NCBI GenBank assembly: GCA_036023115.1
Contig: JAYKKT010000048.1
Coordinates: forward strand, 9,152,501-9,216,500
DNA: 64,000 bases
From: Brasenia schreberi
Taxonomy: Eukaryota > Streptophyta > Magnoliopsida > Nymphaeales > Cabombaceae
Direction of reading: 5' to 3'
This document shows positions 22,375 through 33,653 of the stretch, in pieces (the stretch's first letter is position 1; each line of letters starts with the position of its first letter). A model generated the notes under the pieces. It ran no database searches, was not told the origin of the DNA, and worked only from the letters and a program-made list of their open reading frames with translations. The position numbers and the translations under genes are program-made.

Positions 22375-23722
22375 ATTGGTGATGCCTTTCTGAAAAATAC
22401 TGCATTAATTATCCGAGGTTTGAAATAATGGAATTCACATTTTCTGCTATTTTCACTGTACCTTTTTTTGTTACCATTCTATATTCTAGAGATAATTTTA
22501 GTTTCTCAGCACTTGCTCTCTCATCTTCTAGAAAATTTTGGCTCCGGTTATTTGTTCAAATAAGAGTTTATTTTTCCAATATGTCAATCTTGAAGCAATC
22601 TTGAGCCTCTAAGTCTTTAAACGTGTGAATCTGTCAAACTAAGTTTGATTGCTTGATCCTGTGTCCTAAATTGTAAGTTTTAGTTTCAATTGAACTTACT
22701 TTCAACATAAAGTTATCTTGAGCTTATTCAATCTCATTAAGTCGAGTTATTTATGATTCTATATTCTTAACTAACAGATCCTTCTACCAACTATATTTTG
22801 TTATAGTTATCCCATATAACCTTATTTTGTCTGATAAAATCTTATGCATTTTCCACTAGCTTGATTATGCACTGGTGTTGGTTAAGGTTGCTAATCACCT
22901 TTAAAACCCCTAGCTTGATTATGCACTGGTGTTGTAGAATGGTTGAATGTTATCCTTCCACCTTGATTTGGCCATGAAAATGGAAAAGGATGGTGAGTTG
23001 CTTCCCGTTGGCGCTTATGCACCCTTTCCTTTTGAAGTTTTTCTTTTTCCCCTTTGTGGTGAGGGATGCGTTAGCTTTTCTGAAGCTGCTTTGGAAGGCT
23101 TGATGTGTTCCTCTGTCTATCTAACAATTTTTTTTGTTTCCTCAAAATGTTGTTATTTTTTCTCTTTTCCTCTTTTGCTGTCTGCTAGATCTGCTTGATG
23201 CAATTAGCTTAATTTTGTTCTCATCTTTTGAAAAAGGTTACTTCTTTCCTAATGATTAAACATGCTTCTTTCTTTGTTCAGTATTTGCCTATGAAGATTT
23301 TGAATTAGTTATTTTCTTGACGGCATCCTTCTTGGCAATGGTGCATTAATGATGTGAAATTGCTAAAACATTATCCCTTTCTGATTCTTCCTTGGAGATA
23401 ATGGCTCGGAAAAGGAGCTGAGGTGTTTCTCCTTGGCTTGCTATATGTATGCACTTATGTATATATGTATGTTTATTCAGATATATCTATGTTTCCATAG
23501 GTACTTTTTCTAATTATGTTTATATCGATGATGTCATTCAGAGAAATACTGCGTTATCTTTCTGAAGCTGCCTTGGAGCAGATATTGATGGGTTCCTCTG
23601 ACTATCTGAGATATGATATTTTCTTGAGATTTTAGAGTTTTCTGCATTTTATTTTGACACAAGTAGTTCTTGTTGTGATCATGGCATCTTGTGGAAACAG
23701 TTTTAGTTTCTTTTCTTGTAGG
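22375..23722. other. Intron-like or intergenic sequence left of the palindromic element
   Basis: T-rich sequence without a recognised exon. A short frame at 22972-23195 is protein-like only in part. CTAGCTTGATTATGCACTGGTGTTG is duplicated at 22856 and 22910. Confidence 0.35.
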
Positions 23723-23727
23723 ATATT

Positions 23728-24560
23728 TGTAAACACCCTAAAAATTCCATCTTTTTAAACTCCTGAACTTCAAAAGCCATCTCGAGGTCAAAACAAGAGA
23801 AAGAAGAAAAGTTCAAGCCCGTTCGGAGAAAAGCGAGACAGGAGGTCAAAAATAGGAAATCGGGTCAAAATCAAGATCAGCTCCAAAATAAAAACAGAAG
23901 CCAAACCCTTGATGAAGCCGTAAGAGATCAAGCACCAGACCTGTCAAAACGAAAATCTGAAGTCCGTGAGAAAATCTAAAGATTGACTTCATAAAAAACA
24001 AGCCTGAGACAAAACCAGACAGATAAAAAATTATACAACAAGGAGTCCTGAAAGTGAAATTGGTCGAACAAAGGGATTGGGAAAAATCCAGTCTGAAATC
24101 GGGTCACTGACGGAACCGGGGCCCGTTCAAAACCGCTCGTTTCAAACACCAAAGAAGGACGAAAGAATTTTTTTTGGATTGGATTTGAACAAAAATATCT
24201 AGATTTAGATCTATTTGGAATTTGGATTGGGTTGGATCCAAATCCAAATCCAAGACCCATCCCTTGGCCTATAAATAAGGCCAAGGGGGGGTGAAGATGC
24301 TTGGGGAAGTAGGAGAGAGTGAGCGCAAGTCAACCCCTTGACCCTTTGAACCTAACCTAGCTAGACCACAACCTAACCGACTTAAACTACACCCTAAACC
24401 AACCTAGCTCAACCCCTTGACCAACAAAAGCCACCCTAAAAACCTAAACCGATCTGCACCCGCACCAAGGAAAGGGGGGGTGTCGCACCAGGGGGGTGTT
24501 GCACCTGCACCAGGGGGGTGCCCCACCCGCACCAGGGGCGCTGCACCTGCACTAGGGGGT
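23728..24560 (+). repeat. Left arm, outer part
   Basis: Matches the reverse complement of about 36240-37313: AAGCCATCTCGAGGTCAAAAC, TGTCAAAACGAAAATCTGAA, CCTATAAATAAGGCCAAGGG, then CAACCTAACCGACTT. It ends in a GC-rich minisatellite. Confidence 0.85.
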
Positions 24561-24562
24561 GC
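24440..24562. repeat. GC-rich minisatellite in the left arm
   Basis: Repeats of GCACC(A/T)G(G)4-7 with TG(T/C)(C/T)GCACC. It recurs at 33654-33800 and, reversed, at 36245-36370. The chromovirus-bearing block begins inside it. Confidence 0.8.
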
Positions 24563-25000
24563 TATCAAAACGAAAATCTGAAGTCCGTGAGAAAATCCAA
24601 AGATTGACTTCATAAAAAAAAGCTTGAGACAAAAACAAACGGATCAAAAATCAAACGACAAGCAGTCTTGAAAGCAAAATTGGTCGGACAAAGGGACTCG
24701 AAACCCCCCCCGCCTGAAATCGAGTCACCGACGGAACTGGGGCTCGTTCAAAACCGCCCGTTTCAAACACCAAAGGACGGAAGAAAGAAATTTTGGATTG
24801 GATCTGAAAAAAAATATTCAGATCCATTTGGAATTTGGATTGGGTTGGATCCTTGAACCCAAATCCAAGACCCACCCCTTGGCCTATAAATAAGGTCAAG
24901 GGGGGTCAAGGGGGGGGGGGGGGGGGGGGTGAAGTTCACGTGAAATGGAGATGCTTGGGGGAGCTTGAAAAGTAGGAGAAACCTAGGGCTAAGTGGGGCG
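24555..25000 (+). repeat. Extra internal copy of arm sequence
   Basis: From ATCAAAACGAAAATCTGAAG to CCTATAAATAAGGTCAAGGG it repeats 23946-24290. It continues with GAAGTTCACGTGAAATGGAG and GCTTGAAAAGTAGGAGAA, which the right arm has at 36690-36740 (reverse) but the first left copy has lost. It is therefore a separate copy of arm sequence, not a simple tandem duplication. Confidence 0.75.
24910..24929. repeat. Homopolymer run of 20 G
   Basis: A continuous G run in the internal arm copy, where the other copies have 3-7 G. It could fold as a G-quadruplex, or its length could be a sequencing or assembly artefact. Confidence 0.9.
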
Positions 25001-25564
25001 ATATGTTCACGAATGGAATAGATCAAGGACCGATCTATCGCCGGAAAAACTCAACTGTTGGACGGAAACTGATCAGAGTTTCGAAACAGGAAAAGTACTG
25101 TAATTCGAACAGATCTAAGGAGTTTTTGACTTGAACTAACTGCTAACTGAGGTTGTGAGTGAAGTTTAGGTTGAAGACTGGTTCACTTCAGGCAGATCGT
25201 GGCTGGAGCAGTCGGAAATTTGAACGGAATTTCGTGGGAAACCGTTTGGAATAGAAAACCGTTACGCAGTATAGAAAAATCGAATCTGGTTTTTCCCGCC
25301 TGTTCGTGGTTGATTTTGAATAGGTTACGGTTCTCCAAATCCAGCGAAAATTCAGACACGTGTAGTCTGTTGTACGGTTGTTATTGCTGTGGTTTTGTTT
25401 CGTTAGGATCTGATCCCAGTTGCTTCAAAAATTGGGTTGAACAGAGGGTAAAATCCAGCTGTGCAGGTTCCTGTTTTTCTGCACAAGTGTCAGTTCGGTT
25501 CTGTATAAGTCTGTATTGAGTGAATTTCTTGTCCAAGTGGTTTGTAATAATACAGGTGATTCTC
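25001..25564. other. Leader-like region before the chromovirus gag, no LTR recognised
   Basis: This sequence precedes the gag ATG. It does not resemble the 3' LTR sequence at 29560-29756/33023-33650, and no clear primer binding site is seen (CTGATCAGAGTT at 25069 is a weak candidate). Confidence 0.4.
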
Positions 25565-28500
25565 ATGGGGAAGAATCGCGTGGGTCACGTGGAAGAAGAG
25601 GCTTCGACAAGCATGCCCAGTCTAGAGGCGACCTTGGTTCAATTAACATAGCAGCTCGTTGCTATGGATCTGCGGATGTAGAAACGCGATGAGTATTATG
25701 AGCAGCAGCTCTTAGAGATGAGAGCAAGCCAACGACCAGCTGTAGCAGTGGGGACTAAATCTCGGGATGGGCATGACCAGCCAGCATCCACTTCCCATGG
25801 ATCAATTCGGTCGTCTACGGCTACATATAAGGTAAAAATCCCTGAATCGAAATTGTTTGAGGGAGGACGTGACCGAAAAACTCTTGAGAATTTCGTGTGG
25901 GACTTGGAACACTATCTTGAGGCATCACATGTGCCCGATGAGGAAAAGGTTACCATGGCAACCTTATTCCTTGTGAACGACGCCAAGTTATGGTGGCGCA
26001 CTAGAGTGAAAGTGTCGTAAGATGGGGGTAAGCGGTTACCCAACACTTGGAACGATTTCAAAATTGAAGTTTTTCAGCAATTCACTCCTTCCAACACATT
26101 TCGCCGAACTAGAGAGTCGTTGAAGCAACTCAAACAAACCGGAAGTCTTCACGAATATGTGAAGAAATTCAGTTCGCTCTTGCTCGAGATAGAGTATATG
26201 ACTGAGCAAGATAAGCTCTTTCACTTCGAAGATGGTTTACAACCTTGGGCGCAAGTTGAGTTGCGTAGGAGGAATCCACTCGATGTCATGGACGCCATGG
26301 CTATGGTCGAATCCTTTGTGGAACTAAGGTCTTCAAAGGAAGAGAGGAATCTGAAGAGTGAATCGTCTAAGAGTGGTGTAGTGGTAAGAAGAGCGGTAAG
26401 AACAAACATAGAAAGAAGGGGAAAAAGGGTGCAGGTAAGTCCTAAGGGCAATCATCACACGACAAGTCCAACCAACCAAGACGGTAGGAAAGGACAAGGG
26501 AGTTCGGGTGGGAAGCCAGTCGGACCATGTTTTATCCGCCAGGGTCTTCACCAAATGCAATTTTGCCCTAAGAAAGCGAAACTAGCAGCCTTAGTCAAAG
26601 AATTGAGTTCTACCACGTCAGTGGATGAAGCTACGGCAGCTAGCTTTCAGTTGTTGAGTGTCGCTAGGGTGTTCGAGGAGTCGCGCAAGATGCTTGTCTT
26701 CGTCACAACGCATATAGGCACCAAGGTGGTGCGGGCGCTAGTCGATACGGGTGCTTCACACTCGATCACATCTACTACTACAATGAAGAGCTTGGGGGCT
26801 GAAGTTGACGTCGTTTGAACAACGATTGAAGACCGTGAATACACAAGCCAACAAAGTGGTTGACTTGGTTAAGGATTGCCGTGTCCAAGTAGGTTGTTGG
26901 ACCAGAACCTTACCTTCATAGTGAGTGCCATTGACGACTTTGGGGTGGTACTTGGATGCGACTTCTTCCACGCATCTAAGATGATGGTAACACCTCATGT
27001 GGGAGGTCTATTGTGCGTGGATCCGTATCAGCCAGGGTTTGTGCCACAGTATGATCTCAAAAAGGCGCCAGTTGAGCCAACTTGTGGTGCCTTATACCTT
27101 TCAGCTATGCAACTAAAGGATGGTTTGCGTAAGGGTTGTCCCACGGTAGTGACAGTGTTACGAGAGGAGAGCTAACTTGAGGTAGGGGAGCATATACTCA
27201 TCGAAGTACAGGGTGTGTTATGCGACTTCGTTGATGTCATGCTGCCTGAGTTACTGAAGCAGTTGCCGTCGAGGCGCGCAACGGATCATGCGATCGTACT
27301 AGAGCCCAGTGCTAAGGCGCCCAGTCGAGCAGCCTATTGCATGAGCCCTTTTGAGTTAGAGGAGCTTCGCAAGCAACTAAGGGAGTTGCTTGAGGCCGGT
27401 ATGGTGCAACCATCTAAGTCTCCTTTTGGCTCACCCGTGTTATTTCAGAAGAAGGTCGATGGTACCATCCGCATGTGTGTAGATTATCGCTCCTTGAATA
27501 AGGTGACAGTAAAAGATCGTTATCCCATTCCGTTAGTAGCAGACCTGTTTGATCGGTTGGGAGGAGCACGGTGGTTCTCCAAACTGGACCTTTGCTCGGG
27601 GTATTGGCAGGTGAGAGTAGCTGTTGGGGATGAGGCCAAAACAACCATGGTGACGAGATACGGGGCATATGAGTTTTTGGTTATGCCTTTTGGGTTAACC
27701 AACGCACCGACTATCTTTTGTCGCCTTATGAATGAAGTGTTGCATGGGTTTGTGGACGAGTTCGTGGTCGTCTACCTAGATGACATTGGTATATACAGTC
27801 ACAATCTCAAGGAGCATGTGAGGCATCTCTCCCAGGTGTTTCAGAGGCTGAGGGAGTACACCTTATACGTTAAGAGGGAGAAATGTGAGCTCGCCAGACA
27901 GAGTATCACGTTCCTAGGCCACATTATTGGTGGTGGCGAGATCTGGATGGACCCTAGGAAGGTGAGTGCAATTAGAGATTGGGAGGTACCGAGATCCATG
28001 AGTGAGCTTCGTAGTTTTTTGGGATTGGCAAATTATTATTGAAAATTCGTGAAGAATTTTTCCAAAATTGCTACACCACTCACAGAGTTGCTAAAGAAGG
28101 GTTCTTCATGGGAGTGGACACCCAAGTGTGGGGAGACTTTGGATAGTCTCAAGTCAGGAATCACGGAGGCGTCAGTTCTACACTTACCCTATTTTTCGAA
28201 GACTTTTGTGGTACACATTGACGCTAGCGAGAGGGCACTAGGAGGAGTATTGTCTCAGGATGGACATTCGATTGCCTTCGAAAGCCGTAAGTTGAAGGAC
28301 GCAGAGTCCGGGTATCCAACCCATGAGCACGAGTTACTAGCTATGGTGCGTGACGCTAGTGGCTATGTTCGAGATTGCCCTGTGTGCAACAGGACAAGGT
28401 GGAGTGCAGGCAGCCTGTGGGGGGTCTTGCAATTGCTCCCGATTTCGGATAGACCTTGGAAGGCCGTATTTATGGATTTCATCTCTGGTCTACCACGAGT

Positions 28501-29564
28501 AGATGGATTAGAGATGATTTTTGTGGTTGTAGATCGGTTTTCAAAATATGGAGTATTTATGGCCGCACCGAGGGAGTGCAGTGCCAAGCATACCGCTAGG
28601 TTCTTGAGGAACGTCGTTAAACACTTCGGGGTCTTGGAAGAGATAGTATCTGACCACGATGCTCGGTTCACGAGTAGGTTCTGAAGTGAGATCTTCAGGA
28701 TGATGGGTACGAATGATGGGTACTCAGTTACATCTGTCATCAGCACATCATCCTCAGACTGACGGTCAGATCGAGAGAGTAAATTCACTACTAGAGGAGT
28801 ATCTTCAACATTATGTGACGGACAACCAGAAAAATTGTGTTTCTTTATTGGATGTTGCGCAGTATAGCTACAACACTCACCGCAGCTCAGCCATAGGGAA
28901 GAGTCCTTTCGAGTTGGTGATGGGTTGGCAGCCTTTAGGACCATTAGACCTCGTATTAGGGGATGGCACAAGTATTTGTCTCGTTGCTTTACGAGAGGTT
29001 CGTGATAGGCAGGCACTGTACGAGGAAGCGAGAATGGCCCTTAACCGCACACAGGCACGCATGGTGAAGTATGCGGATCGTCACAAACTGGTAGTGAATT
29101 ACAAAGTAGGTGACTTTGTATGGCTTCAGATACCCGAATATATCCGGAAGCAAGTTTATAAGGGCAACCACATAGGGTTAAAGCCAAGATTCGAGGGTTC
29201 GTTCAGAGTGGTGCAAAAGATAGGACAGGTGGCCTACAAGCTTGAATTGCCTGACAGGTTGAAGCTGCATCCAACATTCCATGTTTCGCAGTTGAAGCCA
29301 TATTTTGAGGATCCAAAGAGACTGGAGCGTCGATCGCCGCCACTTGTGCTTGAGGACATACCAGCAGTGTCGGAAGTGCTAGCGCATCGAGTTGATGGTG
29401 CAGGGCTGTGACGTCAGACACAGTACCTTGTGCGTTGGACAGGGCATGGACCAGATGACGACAGCTGGGTTCTCGTTGGACAGTTATGGCAGTATGAGCA
29501 CCTTCTGTGCACGTATCATGAGGCCTTAAGGACGAGTCTTGGCTTTACAGGGGGAGAGTTGTGA
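25565..29564 (+). pseudogene. Defective Ty3/gypsy chromovirus gag-pol
   Basis: Gag starts at 25565 with two early stops, then the retrotransposon gag core (25830-26330: KLFEGGRDRKTLENFVWDLE, WWRTRV, FTPSNTFRRTRESLKQLKQT). The CCHC knuckle at about 26530 reads CFIRQGLHQMQFCPKK, with the second Cys replaced. Protease DTGAS is at 26737. Reverse transcriptase 27330-28060 has KLDLCSGYWQVRV, MPFGLTNAP and the catalytic YLDDI at 27775. RNase H starts with HIDASERALGGVL at 28216. At about 28350 it jumps from HELLAMV straight to an integrase CPVC half-finger, losing the rest of RNase H and the start of integrase. The integrase core (VVVDRFSKYGVF, VSDHDARF) and a C-terminal chromodomain (QYLVRWTGHGPDDDSW, 29424) follow. 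Breaks: frameshift near 26816; stops at 27173, 28040, 28682 and 29409. The copy cannot be autonomous. Confidence 0.92.
29545..29563 (+). other. Polypurine tract and 3' LTR start
   Basis: ACAGGGGGAGAGT (29548-29559 region) ends at TGTGACAAACG (29560), the usual polypurine tract next to an LTR starting TG. It overlaps the last pol codons. Confidence 0.7.
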
Positions 29565-29735
29565 CAAACGCGACACTAGCGCTATGCGCACGCGCCATGC
29601 CCACGCACCGTACACCCGCACCCGCACACTGGAGGAGCGCGTGCCCCGACACTTGTGGAGCAATCCTTCGACACTTGAGTTGTGTCTTTATATCATCATG
29701 CCTTGAGTCCCTATACATAAACAAATAAGTCTTGT

Positions 29736-29756
29736 TAAGTGGCTCGAGTCATGTAT
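29736..29756 (+). repeat. Left target-site duplication of the LINE (21 bp)
   Basis: TAAGTGGCTCGAGTC followed by ATGTAT is repeated exactly at 33002-33022. Confidence 0.95.
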
Positions 29757-32700
29757 TACCCTTGCATTGCTGGTCCCAAGCCTGGATAAAGGAGGTGGGT
29801 TGTGTTAGGCTTTCGACAGCCAGCGTAAAACTTCGTCGGATTTTTACAACATGGATTACAAAAATTATGAGCATTGCTTTGGGGCGTCCCCGCCTAGCGA
29901 TGTGTTGCAGAGCCCGAATGCAGTAAGAAGTAAGCAAGGGCCACTACATTTTCGCCTGAATGTAGTGAATCAATTGCAGAGAGGGTTCTCACATCATGGA
30001 TGGATTTGGGTAAAAAAGTTAGTCCCACTACATTGCCGCCCGAATATAGTGAAAAATTTTCAGAGAGGGTCTCTGCATTTTGATTATGGACGGATGCGGG
30101 GGGTAAGGAAGCTAGTCCTAGATAATAAGATTCGTATTGGTTCTTGGAATATCATAACATTATCGGGTAAGCTAACGGAGGTGGTAGATACTATGATTCA
30201 GAGAAAGATTCATATTCTATGTTTACAAGGGACATAATGGGTTGGAGAAAAAACAAAGGAGATAGAGGATACAGATTTTAAATTATGGTACTCAGGGAAA
30301 GAAAAGGCTCAAAACGGAGTTGGTATTATCATAAATAAAGATTTAAAGGAGAGTGTAGTAGACATACAACGATATGGTGACCGAATCATGATGTTGAAAT
30401 TAGTGTTAGGAGCAGAGGTTTTGAATGTAGTTTGTGCTTACGCACCCCAAGTAGGACTAGAAGATAGTATAAAGATAGTTTTTTGGGAAGAGTGAGATAA
30501 GGTGTTTCAAAAGATTTCACAAAGGGAGATGATTTGTTTAGGAGGAGATTTAAATGAACATGTCGGTAAAGAGGCATTAGGATATCAAGGGATTCATGAA
30601 AACTTTGGTTTTGGGGATATAAACGAGGAAGGTAGGGAGATTTTAAAATTTGCTATGTCATTTGATCTCTTTATAGTCAATACAATCTTCAAAAAACGAG
30701 ATGAACATTTAATTACTTATAAGAGTGGCTTATCACAAACACAAATTGATTACTTTATTTGTAGGAAAAAAGATAGAGCGTGTTGTAAAGATTGTAAGGT
30801 AATTCCAGGAGAAAGCTTAACCACCCAACATCGACTTTTAGTTATGGATTTACAAACAAAAAAATGGACAAAGAAGAAAAGAGTGCATCGAGCTATTTGG
30901 ACTAAATAGTGGAACCTCAAAAGCGAGAAAGAATATATATTTAAACAGAAAGTCCTTCAAGGAGATGTTTGGAATTATGTTGGCACACCCTGTGATATGT
31001 GGAACAATATGGCTATACATATTAGGAAAGTGGCGAAAGATGTGTTAGGGGTATCTAAGGGAGGTGTACCGGCACAAAAAGAAGCTTGGTGGTGGAGTGA
31101 AGTAGTACAAAATAAAATCAAGACAAAGAGGGCACGTTACAAATTACATTATGCTAAGAAAACTAGTGAAACTTTAGAAGCTTAGAAGGAAGCGAAAAAG
31201 GCTGTTAGTGAAGCAAAAGCTAAGATTTGGGATGACTTATATAAAAAACTCAACTCAAAAGAGGGTGAAAGAGATATTTTTAGGATAGCTAGGGCTAGAG
31301 ATAAGAAAACTAAAGATCTTAATTATGTTAGATGCATAAAAGACGAGGATGAAAAAATTCTAGTGGCAAATGATGATATAAGAAATAGATGGAAAAACTA
31401 TTTTTATAATCTTTTTAATGAAAATAAAGATGTTAGTATTAGTTTAGGAGATTTAGCCAAGTCAGAAAAGTATATAAACCACAATTTCTACCGACGTATT
31501 CAAAAGAATGAAGTCAAAGAGGCTCTTAAAACATATGAAGAGTGGTAAATCGGTAGGGCCAGATAATATTCCTATAGAAGTTTGGAAAATATTAGGAGAA
31601 ATAGGAATCACTTGGCTCATAAGACTATTTAATGAAATATGGAAAAACCAAAAGATGCCCGAGGAATGGAGAGCAAGTACACTTATACCCATATATAAGA
31701 ACAAGGGAGACATTCAAAATTGTGCGAATTATCGAGGTATCAAGTTAATGAGTCATACTATGAAATTATGGGAAAGAATTATCAAACGTAGGTTAAGACA
31801 AGTATCAAGTACAAGAGAGAACCAATTTGGATTTATGCCAGGCAAATCTATGATTGAAGCGATTCACTTTTTGAGACGTCTTATGGAACATTTTAGAGCA
31901 AAAAAGAAAGACCTGCACATGATATTTATTAATCTAGAAAAAGCTTATGATAGGGTACCGAGGGAGGTTCTTTGGAGAACTTTGAAAAAAAGAGGTATCC
32001 CATTGACATATATTAATCTTATAAGAGACATGTATGATGGTGCAAAAACATGTGTGAGGACTCATGAAGGAACAACAAACTTCTTTGAAGTTAATATTGA
32101 GTTACATCAAGGATCAACGTTAAGTCCATACTTATTTATAATGGTGATGGATGAGTTAACAAAACATATTCAAGATGAAGTACCTTGGTGTATGTTATTT
32201 GTAGATGACATTGTATTAGTGGAGGAGTCTTAAGGAAAAAGTTAATAGAAAATTGGAACTATGGAGAGAAACATTAGAAAGCAAAGGCTTCCGACTTAGT
32301 AGAACAAAGACAAAATATATGGAATGTAAGTTTGATCATTTGGCTACTTCAGAGGACATAGAAAATAAAATTGGCACACATTGCATTCCCCAAAAGGAAA
32401 GTTTTAAATACCTATGATCAATTTTTCAAAGTGATGGAAGAATTGATAGAGATGTTACACATAGAATTAATGCTGGTTGGTTAAAATGGAGAGGAGCATC
32501 AGGTATTCTTTGTGAAAAGAAGATACCATTAAAATTAAAAGGTAAATATTATAGAGCAGCAATTAGGCTTGCCATGTTTTATGGATCTGAGTGTTGGGCA
32601 GTTAATCATCAATATATACAAAAGATGTCTGTGACAAAAATGAAGATGTTGAGATAGATGAGTGGTCATACAAGAAAAGACCATATACATAATGAGGTGA

Positions 32701-33001
32701 TTAGAAACAAATTAGGAGTGGCACCAATAGAGGATAAAATGAGAGAACATCGTTTAAGATGGTTTGGACATATAGAAAGAAGATCAAAAGAAGAACCTGT
32801 AAGAAGGTTAGAAAAACTAAAATTGGAAAGTATTAAAAGAGGTAGAGGACGACCACAAAAGTGTTGGAAAAAAACAATAAAGAATGATCTAGCTTATTGG
32901 GAGTTAACTGCTAACATGGCACACGATAGGAATCTGTGGAAACAAAGAATCCATGTAGCCGACCCCGTCTAGTATGGGAAAAGGCTTAGTTGTTGTTGTT
33001 G
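29757..33001 (+). mobile_element. Full-length RTE-type LINE (3.2 kb), inactive
   Basis: Bounded by an exact 21-bp target duplication and ending TATGGGAAAAGGCTTAG(TTG)n, the simple-repeat tail typical of plant RTE elements. The 5' region (29775-30100) has two imperfect copies of a CACTACATT...CCGAATATAGTG motif. Length fits the RTE clade (about 3.2-3.3 kb, one ORF with endonuclease then reverse transcriptase). Confidence 0.9.
30110..32972 (+). pseudogene. RTE-type LINE ORF: AP-like endonuclease and reverse transcriptase
   Basis: Endonuclease at about 30118-30905 shows IRIGSWNI, GGDLNEHVG and LSQTQIDYFI. It is broken by stops at 30235 and 30494. Reverse transcriptase from about 31535 shows [53 protein letters not shown] and FVDDIVLV (two Asp kept). 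The motif A segment reads [11 protein letters not shown], where the family has Asp in place of the Asn, so one metal-binding residue is lost. A frameshift near 31540, a stop at 32231 plus frameshift and a stop at 32654 break the rest. The C-terminal part (GHTRKDHIHNEV, LRWFGHIERR) is the segment that survives in most truncated copies of the window. Confidence 0.9.
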
Positions 33002-33022
33002 TAAGTGGCTCGAGTCATGTAT
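33002..33022 (+). repeat. Right target-site duplication of the LINE (21 bp)
   Basis: Exact copy of 29736-29756; the chromovirus LTR resumes directly after it. Confidence 0.95.
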
Positions 33023-33653
33023 GATAGGGTATGGCTAGGTGAGTCGGGTCACATAGCTAGACTAGTGGGCTAATCGAGTTAGGTTGAGTCTAATCTAGTG
33101 AGTGTCACTAGAACGTTCTATTGTACACTGGTTTGTAACTCAGCCAGCCTCTATAAATAGAGGGCAGGTGAACTAGTCTTAGTAAGAGAGAGAGAGTAGT
33201 GGTGAGAAGCATTGGTGTGAGAGGCACTAGTGTAGTGAAGTGAGTGAGTTCGGTTTAGTGTGGGAATAGTGAGACCCGAGTAAACAGACGTTTATTGTGA
33301 GAGACTTCTTGAGAGGAGAGGCTTCTTGCTAAGCTTGTTCACGGTGAACAATAGCCTCATGTTCCAGATCTGAACCGTAAACCCCTTGCATCACCAAAAC
33401 AGTCGGTCGTCCTTTGAGTCTTGTAAACATTCTGCTGTCAATAGAGGAAGTTCTATTTCTACAGTGAGTCGAGTGAGAAAATCCTGTCTTTGCATTGTGT
33501 GAGTACTTAGAAGGCCGATCCACATCTGGAGTGAAGCGGATCATCGCGTGATGCAAAGAGATTCCGCATGAGAAGTGAAGAACGACGGAAGATCGGGTGA
33601 AGAATCGCACGAACTGAAGCGTTCTGTGCATCGAAGTTAGGCTGAGAGGTTCA

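Larger units (their letters stand above)
29560..33650 (+). mobile_element. Chromovirus 3' LTR, split by a LINE
   Basis: The left part is 29560-29756. The LINE with its target duplication occupies 29757-33022. The LTR resumes at 33023 and carries a TATA box (CTATAAATAG at about 33152) followed by an AG-rich transcribed leader. The right edge is unclear; it meets the GC-rich minisatellite of the palindromic element near 33650. The unsplit length would be roughly 0.8 kb. No matching 5' LTR was found. Confidence 0.6.
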
